Assembly: GCA_024752435.1 (NCBI GenBank)
Contig: CP103032.1
Span: 558,001 to 622,000, forward strand
Origin: Allantophomopsis cytisporea
Taxonomy: Eukaryota > Ascomycota > Leotiomycetes > Phacidiales > Phacidiaceae
DNA length: 64,000 nucleotides
Direction: 5' to 3'
The notes beneath the pieces are model-generated. The model was not told the origin of the DNA. It did not search any database and saw nothing but the letters and a program-made list of their open reading frames with translations. Below, piece by piece: positions 46,846 to 58,586 of this stretch (position 1 is its first letter; each line of letters begins with the position of its first letter). Made by a program: the position numbers and the translations under genes.

Positions 46846-48940
46846 TTGAGCATTGACTTCGGCTCCTTTGTCAATTAAACATTGACAACGTGTTATACTT
46901 CCATCTCGTGCAGCCAGCTGTAGTGGTGAAGTCCCATCTTTATAGCACGTTTTAGCATCACACCCCTTTTCTAAGAGCACTTCAACAACCCCGGTATTGT
47001 TGGAATGTAGAGAATCTAGAAGAGTAAAGCTCCCAGGTTCGATATTGTTGAACTTGGGGCTTATGGACAGAAGCTGTTCTGCGCCATACAATCGACTTGC
47101 ATATATAATGTCGCCGGGTAGTACTTCATGATTGAACTCAAAGAAGTGTGCAAACGAGAGACTTTGATCATCTTGGAGGGATCGTAATTGCAGTACTGAT
47201 GCAAGTTGTTCGCTTTCGCTTTGTAGAAATGTCTTAAGGCAGTCACCTAATTCGCGGTGTATCACGGTTGTGGAGAGTAAATAGCTGTCGAAACAGTAGG
47301 CGGAATGAACTGATAGCGGAAAATCTTCGATACGTTCAGATAGTTCAGAACCTTCAGATGATGTCTTTTCAAATGAGTCCATCATAAGGTATCTCAAGCA
47401 GCAAGTCGCAAGATGGTTATATGCCATTGTTGAGTTTGACGTGAACGAGGATACGCTTTCAGCATCCCCTGTAGAAAACTTGGTGAAAAATTCTCGGACA
47501 GAGAAATGTATTGGGCGGACAAGATAAACGTCTTGGGGTCCTTTTTCTGAAGTCAGAAGGTGGCCACAGGCTTCCATGATATCCTCAATATCCCATAGCC
47601 TTTTGCGTAGTTCATCACCAGTTTGGCAATCTTTATCAATCGAAACGGCATGGACAAGTTCATTTACCGAAAGCGGACGATTAGCATAGAATACCCACAT
47701 CAGAGCCCTTTGACAAAGGTCTCGAACTTCGGGATCCTTCTCATCAAGTTGTTGCAATATTCGCATATATGTAGCATTGAGACCGGGAGGCAGCTTTATA
47801 AGTGCGGTCTCGATATCAAGCTCACGGCAATATTTGCAAAGTTGATCCAGCTGCAGATCAACCCACAAGAACCTCGAGAGAAAATTAGCTTTCGCAGAAC
47901 TATTCTCATAAATGTTTATACTTGCATTCCTTGAGCCTTTTCCAAAATTGTCGACACCACCTTATCTTTGAAGTCATTCGTTTTAATCCGTAGCCATCCT
48001 CCGCCGATTTTTTCTTCCACACGACTATGGACAAAGGTCTCGATATCTTTACCAACATCCTGGGCTTCGATAGGTATGACCAGAGTTTGGCTGTTCTTGA
48101 AATGTTGCTCGATTTCAAACTCGCGACGACTTGTCACGAAGAGCTTAATCCCTTTCGTATCATCAACGGCTTCTGTAAGAAATGATAAGAACTCTTGCTG
48201 GTGTTCTTTGCTGCATTCATCTAGAGCATCAAAGACGACATAAGTGCAGGTAAAAAGATCACAAAGTTCTCGAAATATGGTGATCAACTCCGTATTTGAG
48301 GGAATCATATTATTGCGACTGCAGACCCGATACAGATCAAGAGCACTTGTAGGGATTTCCTCGAGCTTCACACACAGCTGTTGAATTAAGCTTCGTATGA
48401 TATTTGCAGGAGTTTGGATATCGCGAAAGTCGTGTTTGCAATATGCATACGCAACTGCGACATCGTTTTGACCGCGATAGGTTTGCTGAAGATATTCGAT
48501 GACGGTGGATCTCATGATTCCATTAGCTCTGTATGAACGGATCTCACATTGGAGACTTACAATATGACCGACTTTCCTATTCCAGCTTTGAATAACACGT
48601 TAAGTTAACGTTCTTGTTGAGAAGAGCACAGGTCTTACCTGGTCCCCAGCACCAAAGTAATCCCGACTCAGAACTTTGAAGCCAGTCCTCGAATTGATCC
48701 TTCTCCAGGATCCAAGCTCCCGTACTCTTATATCGTTTCTTCAAGATGGCTTCATAATCTGAACGGAAATCGAGTGGCTCTAGCCAACGAAAGAAATCTT
48801 TTTGTTCATCAAATTGAAGACCGTCTATTTAGCTATTAGTTACTACTTATGTACGGGAGGATTTGCGCACTGCATTTCACAGTTTGTGAATCGCGGACGG
48901 TATTGTTTTCTGAGATAGTCGAGCCAACTTGAGACGCCAT
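46255..48940 (-). CDS. NACHT-ankyrin NLR-like protein
   Basis: Exons 48940-48871, 48824-48639, 48585-48561, 48510-47922 and 47850-46255 join to 821 residues. A short N-terminus (WLEPLDFRSDYEAILKKRY) leads to a NACHT NTPase: P-loop GPAGIGKS near 83-90, rebuilt over an intron; Walker B VVFDALDE near 185-192; and sensor FVTSRRE near 218. The winged-helix region follows (RALMWVFYANRPLSVNEL). From about 565 come ankyrin repeats, six of which are nearly identical 33-residue units. This is the layout of fungal NLR-like proteins that act in non-self recognition or stress signalling. There is no obvious HET or lipase effector domain at the N-terminus. The join after residue 290 (GMQ to LDQ) drops a conserved FLWVDLQ-type stretch that remains readable in the intron; see findings. 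Confidence 0.85.
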
Positions 48941-51114
48941 GGTTGATGGTTGACTCCTGGCAAGCGTTACTATTCCGGCTGAACACTAACACACGTTCTT
49001 TGTGTATGGCAATGAATATTGAGTGAACACTAGATAAAACTTGTGAGCTGGGTCAATGTTAAAGGAGACAGTGGGCAGAATCATCAAACATTAAATAGAT
49101 CAAAGTTTTTGAGTGAATATCTATGCTTTGATTGTACACTGCCATCCTCGAATGCTAGCAGCTGACACGCGCTTAGTCGATGCAGCGTCCGCGAATGTAA
49201 TTCGTTTCAACTGTACAGGGTATCTCGACAAGGCTGACAACGAAGACACAACTAGTCTTAACTGTAGCCTAGAATCAAGCAGGCAGATATATATATCATG
49301 ATTATGGGGGGTCATCAGAACATAAGAACTATAGCCTAGAACCAAGCAGGCAGAGTATACGTATCATGGTTATGGCGGGCCACCAGAACATATGACCAGT
49401 CAATATAAAGGGATGGGAATATGGAAGGGATTGACCATATTAGCTAACACACTGGATCTACGGCTCCATTTGTCCTCTATGAAACCAAAGGACAATATGC
49501 TGACCACCTTCCATTCACGCCGATAGGTTCCTCGGACAGTTGTAGGTCCAAGAAGGCAAAGTCAAGACGGACGGCTTGGTCTAAACCCTTATCAATACTG
49601 AAGTTGCTGTGCCATCGACATGATACCTGCATCTGCCAGTCGATACGGATATATGATTTTAGACCATAATAAGCGCAGCTTAATCTGACCACCAAAGTCA
49701 GAGACTAAAAATTTCATTGTAGATCTGAAGATATTTGGTAAGAACAAACCTCTCACACGCAGCAGCGCCATATCCAGGCTCTACGCAGACAGGCAACATC
49801 ATCCTAGATTCAGGTATTTTCATTTCGTGGTTGAGCATGTGCAGCCTTGACTGGTGGACCGATGAAATCACGTTATCAAGGTAATGATGTAAGTTACGAG
49901 CGGGAGCAGGAGCTGAAAAATCCTACAGCGACCGGTCATTTCAGCACAAAACACATCGCGAGCCGGCGAATGCGAAGGACGAACGTTTCCTGTAGCTCCT
50001 GAAAGTGCGTTTAAACTGAGGTTATATATATGAGGTGGGTAGGGTTGTATCAGGTACAATACTGGAGAGTCGCTTATTGTGTGTGGCCATGTGTCTATAT
50101 ATGTATGAAGTAGAAGGACGCATAGATTTTGAAGGGAGGTTCTCTAGGTTTACGTACTCCAACGGATATTACTATAACGATCGCAAACTCTTAGGGACTT
50201 CCCAGATACACAAAGGTGGTTTGTCTTCTATTTGAAAGCATACCTGTGAAAAGGCGGCTAAGCAAACCAAGTCAGCGTCAATTGAGGCAGACTGGCTATA
50301 CTCAATAGGCTGAAGAAAGCCTTGTAAAAATTTGTAAGGGACAAAAGCGACAGCTATCTTCTGAAAATTCTACTAAACACAATGTCTAACTTCCATAGCT
50401 GAAACAACTAGGGGAGCAGTAATAACTCTATCAGAAAAGAATTTAAGAAGTTCAAGAAGTTTATGTTTGTTGGTTAATGATACGGTATCTTATGTTAGCG
50501 TTGAGTACAACTATGCGGATAAAGGGAATGGTGGGGAGAAATAAGGGTCTTACAAGCAGCAACAGGTAATACGCTTATATTTTGAAATTCCTTGCAACCA
50601 GAACGCCGGGTTTAAGATTTTAGTCGTCTATAATCGATCTGATAAGCTGTTATATTCTTGAGGACCTTGAATAAGCGCCGGAACGTTCCAAGCTCCTCGA
50701 GCTACCTTTTTAACTGAAAGTGTACATAAACACTCCGTAGCGGTGCGGTACATGTCTTATCCGATAATGAGTAAAAGTGTGAATCTCTCACTTTCCTACT
50801 CACACAAGAGTAAGGTCTGATATTGACCTTCCTGTGTTGACAAAGATTATCTGTACTCCATCATACAAAACTAATGCATTCTCTCAATTAGTAACTGATG
50901 AGTTTCGCTGTCATTTAAGTGGTCGTACGGAAACTTTCGAACCCCCACTATAAGCACATCTAAGCGATGCTACATACTCATATGCCGCTCGTTTCTAATA
51001 ATTTCTACTAATCTCAATCTCCTTCTATTCCTATTAGTTATTTAGACATAACTATTCCACAACCACATTTAACTTCAAACGTTCTTTGTAGCATTGTTGA
51101 CCTCCTGAGGTCTC
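48941..51114. other. Gene-poor spacer between NLR and aminotransferase genes
   Basis: About 2.2 kb without a supportable gene. Frames at 49113-49301, 49477-49695 and 50035-50235 have no motif. A 67-base direct repeat lies at 49265-49398. The region shortly before 51115 is pyrimidine-rich and typical of a fungal leader. Confidence 0.5.
49265..49398 (+). repeat. Imperfect 67-bp tandem duplication
   Basis: TAGCCTAGAA-T/C-CAAGCAGGCAGA starts at 49265 and again at 49332. Each copy continues with a TA-rich spacer, TATCATG-A/G-TTATGG-GGG-type sequence and CATCAGAACATA or CACCAGAACATA. The two copies differ at a few sites and in the TA-rich spacer. Confidence 0.8.
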
Positions 51115-52538
51115 ATGATGGCAAATACTTTCGATATCAAGACGGCTAGAGATGCATTTCCCTCGTTGAAGAAATCACAAGTCTTCTTCGACAACGCCGG
51201 CGGATCACAGGTTCTAGGGAGTGTTGTTGAAAGGTATTTATAGGTGTACCAGGCAATGGAAACCCGTATTGATCAGTCTCAGAATAAGCAATTACCTCAT
51301 CGAGTCCAATGTTCAGCTAGGAGCGACCTATAAAGTCGGCACGAAAGCCACAGCATCGTACAGCGCAGGCAATACAGCAGCAGCAAAGTATATAAATGCA
51401 ACTGAAGAAGATATAGGTAAGTATCACACTTTTGAACAACTCTGGCTTAAAGTTAATTGATTAGTTCTTGGCGCGTCCACCACCCAACTTTACCGCAATC
51501 TCTCATATGCTCTGAAGTTTTCGGAGGGTGATGAGATCATCCTCTCAGGCATCGACCATGAAGCCAACATCGCTTCATGGTTGGGACTTGCCGAACGCCA
51601 GAAGCTGAAACTCACGTGGTGGTTGCCCTCGTCGAAAACCAACCCAATCTTGAAGGCCGAGGATTTAAAGGGTTTGCTGTCCGAAAAAACTAGGCTTGTG
51701 GCAGTCACGCAAGTCAGCAATATCCTGGGGACAATCAATGATATTCCTGCCATTGCGAAAGTTGTGCACGAGGCAGGGGCTCTGTTAGGTGTTGATGCTG
51801 TGGCTTACGCACCACATAGAGAGATTGACGTCCAGGCTTTGGGAGTAGATTTCTACACCTTTTCCTGGTATAAGGTATGCTAACTATAAGAACTGTCTGA
51901 AGAATATGATTGCTGATTATTTAGGTATATGGACCTCATATCTCGCTTCTTTATGCTAGCAAGGAAGGGCAGAAATATATGCAGTCCCTTGGACATTATT
52001 TCAATCCCAGCAAAACTGTCACGGATAAGATCGGGCTCGGAGCAGGTAGTTACGAATTGATAGCTAGTATTCCTGCAGTTGTAGAATATTTTGGCTCGGA
52101 TCCGAAAAGTGCTTGGAATGCCATCGAGGCCCATGAGCAAGAGCTGTCAGCTGTTCTACTCAAGTATCTCAATTCTAGGGATGATGTTACAGTATTTGGA
52201 GTTAAGGAGGCAGATTCTACCAAGAGAGTGCCAACCATCAGTTTTGGAATCACGGGCTGGGATAGCAAGACGCTGGTCGAGACTGTGGAGAAGCAGTCTA
52301 ATTTTGGATTCAGATGGGGAGCATTCTATTCTAACAGATTGTGCGATTTCATGGGACTTGGAAAGAGTGGTGTCATCAGAGTCAGTATGGTACACTATAA
52401 CACAGGTGAGTCGATGGTTATCGCAATATGTAGAAAAGATACTAACATGGAAAAGTGGACGAGGTAAATCAGTTTGTGGCAGCTTTGGATAAGGTGCTCA
52501 GCAATGAAGGGTACAGTAACGCCGAACACATGACCTGA
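51115..52538 (+). CDS. PLP-dependent class V aminotransferase/desulfurase-like enzyme
   Basis: Exons 51115-51233, 51289-51416, 51465-51874, 51925-52405 and 52456-52538 join to 406 residues. The fold is type I PLP enzyme, class V: FFDNAGGSQVL at the start, GASTTQLYRNLSYAL for phosphate binding, HEANIASW, QVSNILGTINDI, then GVDAVAYAPHREIDV with the PLP Asp, and FSWYKVYGPH with the Schiff-base Lys at an intron edge. It resembles isopenicillin-N-epimerase-like and cysteine-desulfurase-like fungal proteins that act on small amino acids, and it is too divergent to name the substrate. No mitochondrial signal is seen, so it is not the housekeeping Nfs1. A second in-frame ATG lies at 51118. It is convergent with a flavin monooxygenase gene (69-base gap). 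Confidence 0.9.
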
Positions 52539-52607
52539 AAATTGGAACGTATGTCAGACTCAATATATCATACTAAGATAGGCCCATTTTATCCTTCTAA
52601 ATCTATT

Positions 52608-54453
52608 CTAGATATTCATAAATCCTCTCAAATACAATTCAACCTCTTTTACAGAACCAGCAGCCAGCTTAGCAATCGTACCAACCCATCCATCCGGTCT
52701 GAGTACGACCACGGCGCCTTCATTAATGTCAACTCCATATCTAAGATGAGCAGTTTGCTTTTCGTCGTAGAACGTCTTTCCAAATGGAGGAACTCCTAAT
52801 AATTCGAATGCAGAAGGTCCAGATTTAGCTGGAATGGTAAGGAATGACACAGGCAGAACTTCGGTCTCGTAGAAGATCGAGGATTGCAAAGCTTCCGAAA
52901 ATGACTTCAAAGACGGCTTTGTAGACTCCGGATTGCCAGCAAATACTGCAATGTAGAATCGAGCCAAATTTGGAGTTTCCCGGTGCAATCTTGTGGGCTC
53001 GAAAGTTCCAGGCTTGATAAGCTGTACATCAGGTCCTCGTTGCCCAGGAATGACTGGAGCAGGTACTACACTTGACTTGAACGATCCCTGGACATTCAAT
53101 ATATCTAAGTCGTAAGCAATACTAAGACCAGACGTGAAAGAAGATGCCTCAGCCATAACAACTCCCAAGACTTCATTTGGATCTGCATCCGCTGGACCAG
53201 TCCAGCCTTCCGGCAACTGCATAGTCATCAATCTCGAAATATCCTTATCGTAATTGATCAACTTTTGCACATTTGGCAATCGCTCAGACTCATAGGTTTG
53301 CAGTAATGAAGGCTTTGCAAGTCCTTTCAAAACCAAAGACAGCTTCCAACCAAGATTAATAGAATCGTGCATGCCGGTATTCATCCCTTGTGCGGCACCA
53401 GAGGAGTGTGTATGACAGGCATCACCAGCGAGAAAGATGCTGTCTCTTACATAAAATTGGCGTGCAATTCTTTGACCCACTGAATACACAGTAAACCAAT
53501 CCACCTGATTGAACTTCAGCGAGAAGGGTTTCACTGAAGCTATGGCTTCCGCTACAGCCGCTGCTTCATTGAATTCGGCATATCCTCTCTGTCTCTCGGC
53601 AGTAAAGGCAAATCCAATTCGAGTAGCACCATGGTCCAAAGCAGCCCACAAGACGTTTCCATGAGTAGGTGATTCTATCGCGGCATAAACCCTGTTCTTT
53701 GGCATATCTGTTTCTATCATGCCTGGAACCAATTTAGCAGATTTCCATAAGTAAGATATTGGAATTCTATACCGTCTATTCTCACCCACTTATCTTCTGT
53801 GGTATTTCCATCAAAAGGAATATCCATAGCTCTCCTGACAAAGGATCTTCCACCATCCGCCCCAACTAGATACTTGCACCTAGTGATAGAATTTTCACCT
53901 GTAACACCATCCAGCAAAGAGACAGTTACGCGAAATCCACCCAAAGCTACGCTTTCATCGACCTGGATATCGGTAACTTCGACAGGAGATTTCAAGCCTA
54001 CACCTAACTCCCTCAGCCTTTGCCTAAATATCTCCTCCTGATATTTCTGTCTCAGAACCAATGCAAAATCCCACTGGGTGTCTTTCATGTTTTCCATGAA
54101 AGCCCAGCCTCGTCCAGAAACCTCGGTACCGTGAGGATCATAGGAAGCAGTACTACGACATGCAAAGCATTCTTGTGCTAAATCATCGGCGAGATCCAAC
54201 TGATCTAGCATCTCTGTTGAGCGAGGGTAGAGTGTGATTGCTCGACCATATTGGTCCTGTGCAGATTTGGGGTATTTCTCGACGATGGAGATGGAAAGAC
54301 CGAATCGTGCGAACTGGTACGCTGTCACGAGTCCTGAGATGAAAGTCAACACTTCTGTTTGTGACCTCACTAATTGAATATATACATACCTACTGGTCCT
54401 CCTCCTACCACGAGAACATCCACATAGTTAGTACTTTCCTCAATACTTCCCAT
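52608..54453 (-). CDS. FAD-dependent aromatic-type monooxygenase
   Basis: Exons 54453-54390, 54333-53773 and 53722-52608 join to 579 residues. The first, short exon supplies the dinucleotide-binding motif VVGGGPVGL. The second gives the conserved LRQKYQEEIFRQRL helix and YLVGADGGRS. The third gives FLAGDACHTHSSGAAQGMNTGMHDSINLGWKL, in which the GD motif binds FAD ribityl phosphate. The C-terminal 180 residues form a thioredoxin-like domain like that of phenol hydroxylase and related PheA/TfdB enzymes. It should insert one oxygen atom into an electron-rich ring, with NAD(P)H as donor. There is no membrane or secretion signal. Its neighbours are a hydantoinase and an aminotransferase, so a nitrogen-containing ring is a possible substrate; this is inference. 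Confidence 0.92.
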
Positions 54454-54883
54454 GATGGCAAAGCTTAAGTGAGTGACTGAAGCTTTATTGAGATCAAGTT
54501 AGATTGCCACTACAATTATAAATCGGGCCAAGAGAAAGTGATTCACACTGTACAGTGTTTATGAAAGCTTGGAGGGGATAAAAGAACTGAAGACAATAAT
54601 TGTGACATGAGCTCGATTTCACTATTAGAAATAATAATGGTGATGATTGTTGGTAGCTTCATAATCCGATAAGCCTATCGCTTCCCCGCGGGCCACAGGC
54701 CGTGCCTATCCCACCATTGACAAATGGGATGTGTCTTAGTGGCCCTGTACGTATACGTTCATCTACGAGCATTATTGTGAAAAATGTAAGATTGTGAGTT
54801 TGATAGGATATGTAATCTTATACGGGAAATAAAATATTATAGTAACCATGTATGTATTCATATATTCTATAAAAGCTATAATT
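54454..54883. other. Spacer between co-directional genes
   Basis: 430 bases holding the monooxygenase promoter (near 54460-54600) and the terminator of the hydantoinase gene. No gene is visible. Confidence 0.5.
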
Positions 54884-56628
54884 CTAAAAATTCTCAACGC
54901 TCCATTCCTCTTCACTTCTTGGACCGGCTAAACAGCTGACATCCCTCTTCAAAAACTCGCCATATCCCTTCTTACCCAAAACACCGCCTTTATCCTTGTC
55001 CCAAACGACTTCTCCTCTCAAAATTGTGTACCTCGGCCATTGTTTGAATTCTTTGCCTTCATAAGGTGTGTAATCCACATTGTGATGCAACATTTCATTC
55101 TTCAAATTGAAAGGTTTCATACCTTCTGGATACCAAATCGTAAGATCTGCATCACTCTCTCCTTGAATAAGAGCGCCTTTGCGGGGATAGAGACCGTAAA
55201 GTTTGGCAGCGTTTGTGGAGGTTACTTCCACAAGCCTTTGAAGGTTTAGACGGTTTGCAGACAACGCGAGAGCAAGGCGTGTTTCCACGCCTGGGCAGCC
55301 ATTTGGTATGTACCTAGTAGATATGTGAGCTTGGACAAGTTATCAAGACTTTGAAATATACCTGAAGTGGCCATTGGGATAATCAGTAGTGATGACACTC
55401 TTTTTACCAGAATCCGAATCATCGTAAAGGAACGGACAATGATCTGATGATAAAACAGTGAAAGTCCCATCCTCTAGTCCTTTCCAGATTCCTTCGTGAT
55501 CTTGCTCACCCTCTCGAGGTGGCGGAGAGCATACCTTTGAAATGAGTTAGTATCATATAGCCCTCATAGAATCAAGCAATGGGACGAGTAAACTTACACA
55601 TTTCGCTCCCTCGAATCCAGGCTTATCTAGATCTTTCCTCGTAAGACTAAAATATTGCGGACAAGTTTCCGCATAAATCGGCAGTCCTCGCTTTTGCGCA
55701 TCAGATATATGCTTCGCAGCTGCTGGCGAAGACACATGGACGATGAGAATGGGCACATCAATGAACTCGCTCAGGGAAATCGCCCTGTAAGTAGCCTCGA
55801 TCTCTGCTACCGGCGGATGAGAAGTGACATGATATTTTGGATCGAATAATTTCTTTTCTTCGAGTTTCTTCGTCATCCAGTCTATCACTTGCCCGTTCTC
55901 GGCATGGATCATAGTTGTGATTTTCTGCTGACGAGCTTCGAATAGGACATCGAGAATCTCATTGTCTTGAAGTTGTAGGGCTTCATATGTCATGTAGATC
56001 TTTAAGGAAGATATTCCTGCAGCTCGGATGGCTGGGAACTCGGAGATAGCCTTTGGGCCAGCATTGGAGCATATAAGATGAAAAGAATAGTCAGAATAGC
56101 AGTTTCCTGCTGCTCTCTGGTGGGTTTCTTCGAGAGCGGCAAGCAATGATGGCTCGCTTTTCTTCTGAGGAGCAAAAGTTATGAGTGTTGTAGTTCCACC
56201 GGCAATAGCAGAGCGTGTACCTGATAGTGTTAATCTCTTTTGATTATCTGTGAAAGGGACGGCTTACCTGTCTCATACGAATCAGCTGTCCTCCCTTTAC
56301 CAAACAAGGCGGGCTCTTGAAGATGGACGTGAGCATCCACTCCACCAGGCTAGAATATATTAGAACAATCCACAAGACATCACATGATTGATATAACATG
56401 AACCGCTCAGAACCTAAAACATTCTTTTGTATCCACTCCTCAAGAAAGAAAACTCACCATTACATATCCGCCCTCGGCATCAATAGTTTTGGTTGCAAGA
56501 GCCTTCGATAATGTACCTCTAGGAACGACTTTTGCAATTTTACCATCTTTGACAGCAATATCATATTCCCCCGTATCATCATGGGTAACGACGAGGCCAT
56601 TCAAAACCAACAAATCGTACTCGGCCAT
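54884..56628 (-). CDS. Hydantoinase/dihydropyrimidinase-type amidohydrolase
   Basis: Exons 56628-56458, 56349-56268, 56220-55598, 55534-55362 and 55313-54884 join to 492 residues. The binuclear metal site is visible: HVH at about 64-66, the carboxylated Lys in SSLKIYMTYE near 158, His in MIHAENG near 190, His in LIVHVSSP near 246, and Asp in SSDHCPF. This order and the motif GGTTTLITFAP place it with D-hydantoinases and dihydropyrimidinases rather than allantoinases. It opens a cyclic ureide (hydantoin, dihydrouracil or a modified relative) to an N-carbamoyl amino acid. It starts 323 bases from the divergent carbamoylase gene, the next enzyme in such a pathway. The substrate cannot be told from sequence. 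Confidence 0.93.
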
Positions 56629-56951
56629 GTTGAAAGATATAACAAATGACTAATCGCAGAACATGAAACAGAAATTAGATACCACAGCTCAAACCAGCAT
56701 GTTTACGAAGTAAAACAAGAGAGAACAAACAAATGTTCTCGAAATGTTGCAATTGATATCCTTATGGAGCTCCGGTTACACAGTCCTTATCATCTTATCT
56801 CACCCACTTATGCCAATCGCGGGGAACATCTCTTACGCAACGGCAAGTCAACAAACCACCAACCTCGATAAAGACCGACTACAATGGCTTCAGCTTCCTC
56901 TTGCCCCGTCCAAAAGACATCATATCCTGTTTGCTGCGCTCGCTCACAATT
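56629..56951. promoter_or_regulatory. Divergent promoter with GATA-factor sites
   Basis: The 323 bases between the hydantoinase and carbamoylase start codons hold three HGATAR sites: TGATAA (minus strand, 56787-56792), AGATAA (minus, 56795-56800) and CGATAA (plus, 56866-56871). The first two are only two bases apart. Paired GATA sites are the usual target of the nitrogen regulator AreA/Nit2, so both genes are probably switched on when preferred nitrogen runs out. Confidence 0.6.
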
Positions 56952-58362
56952 ATGTCTCTTCGAATCAACGCTGACCGTCTAAACAACACCCTCCAAGAAA
57001 CCTGCACAAAATGGGGCGCAATTCCAAATTCTACAGGAATGCGACGCCTCGCCCTGAGCGAGGATGACAAAGGCGTGCGGGACTGGCTTGCCATTGAATG
57101 CAAGGCCGCAGGTTGCGAAGTCAAAATAGATGCCATGGGGAATATATTTGCGATTCGGCCGGGGACATCACCGACAGCGCTTCCCATTGCAATGGGTAGT
57201 CATCTTGATACCCAGCCAGCTGGTATGGCATTCTTGATTCATGCGGCAATATAAAATCTAGCATGGAGCTTACATGTGTCAAGGCGGAAGATACGATGGC
57301 ATCCTAGGTGTGCAATCCGCACTCGAAATCCTACGTACTCTTCACGAGAACAATATCCAAACCCATAGTCCCATCGCCCTAATCGACTGGACAAACGAAG
57401 AAGGCGCACGCTTCCCAGGCGCCATGATGGCAAGTGGAGTAGTAAGTCAAACGTCCCATCCAAACCTGACTCCAATCCGCCTCACCAGCAAAGAAGAATA
57501 CTAAACTCCACAGTGGTCCGGCAAATCCGCCACCTCCCTGGAAGCCTGCCATTCCATCTCCTCAACGACGACTCCAACAACAACCTTCCTCTCCGCCCTC
57601 CAACAAATAGGCTACCACGGCACGACCCCCTGCTCACACACAGCCACCCCACTACGGGCCTACTTCGAGCTACACATCGAACAAGGCCCGCTCCTCGAGA
57701 CCGCCCAGAAGCGCATCGGCATCGTGACCTCCGTGCAGGGCATGAAGTGGTTCCGGATCGGTGTATCTGGCGTAGAAGGGCACAGCGGGACGACGCCGAT
57801 GGCGGGGCGAAGTGATGCGCTGGTGACGGCGGCGCGGATGATTGCGGCGGTGCGGGATGTCGCCGTGAGCAACAAGCTGGGTGTGGCGACTGTGGGGGTG
57901 ATTGAGAATGCAACACAGAGTCAGGCGACGATTCCCAGTGGCGTGGAGTTTATTCTTGATGTGCGGTGCTCGACGGATGAGATGGTGCGGGCGCTACATG
58001 AGAAGATCTTTCAAGCGTGGGAGCGGGTTATGGTGGAGGAGGGGAACAAGACTGCTTGGAAGGTTGTGCGGACTTGGGGGCTGCCTGAGAGTGTGTTTGC
58101 TCAGAGTTGCGTGGGTGCTGTGCGGGAGGTGGCTTTTCAAGAGGTGGGGGCGGAGATGTGCATGGAGATGAAATCCGGGGCGGGACATGATGCTGCATGG
58201 ACTAGTAAAGTTGTCGATACCAGTATGATCTTCGTGCCGAGCCGTGATGGCGTTTCTCATAACCCGGAGGAGTATACGAGTCCTGAGGATTGTGCGCTGG
58301 GGGCACAGGTGCTATTAGGGGCGGTCTTGAGATACGATGCAGATGTGAAAAATGAAAAGTGA
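56952..58362 (+). CDS. N-carbamoyl-L-amino-acid hydrolase / ureido hydrolase (M20 family)
   Basis: Exons 56952-57222, 57284-57441 and 57514-58362 join to 425 residues. Metal and catalytic residues are present: MGSHLDTQPAGGRYDG (His84, Asp86, Asp95), NEEGARFPGAM (Glu129-Glu130), YFELHIEQGP, and near the end KSGAGHDAAW and PSRDGVSHNPEEY. These are the signatures of the AmaB/HyuC/allantoate-amidohydrolase group, which removes the carbamoyl group as ammonia and CO2. The ATG at 56952 follows the GATA sites directly and gives the normal family length; an upstream in-frame start would have to be TTG. The third exon is distinctly GC-rich with strong GC at third positions, unlike exon 1. It probably acts after the divergent hydantoinase. 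Confidence 0.93.
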
Positions 58363-58586
58363 ATATATTGCTGTTTCTAATTGCGGTTTCTGTTGCTAAG
58401 TATGTTGCTACTGTACACCCATTCCCAACTCCCATAGCAGAACCCACAGAGATATCCTCCTTGGTATCCGTCAAAAGCAAAAATCCGCCTAAAAATCCTA
58501 CCAAGAAGTTTCCCTCAAACTAAGAGTGTTTAAACAAACAAAGATAGAAATGAGTAAATATTCAGACAGAAAGAAAACGAAAGAGC

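Noticed and set aside
54700..54883. Possible transposon remnant in the AT-rich stretch before the hydantoinase end
   Set aside because: No terminal inverted repeats, target duplication or transposase-like frame was found.
57482..58260. Long antisense and alternate frames in the carbamoylase third exon
   Set aside because: They arise from the high third-position GC of that exon; only the main frame carries conserved catalytic motifs.
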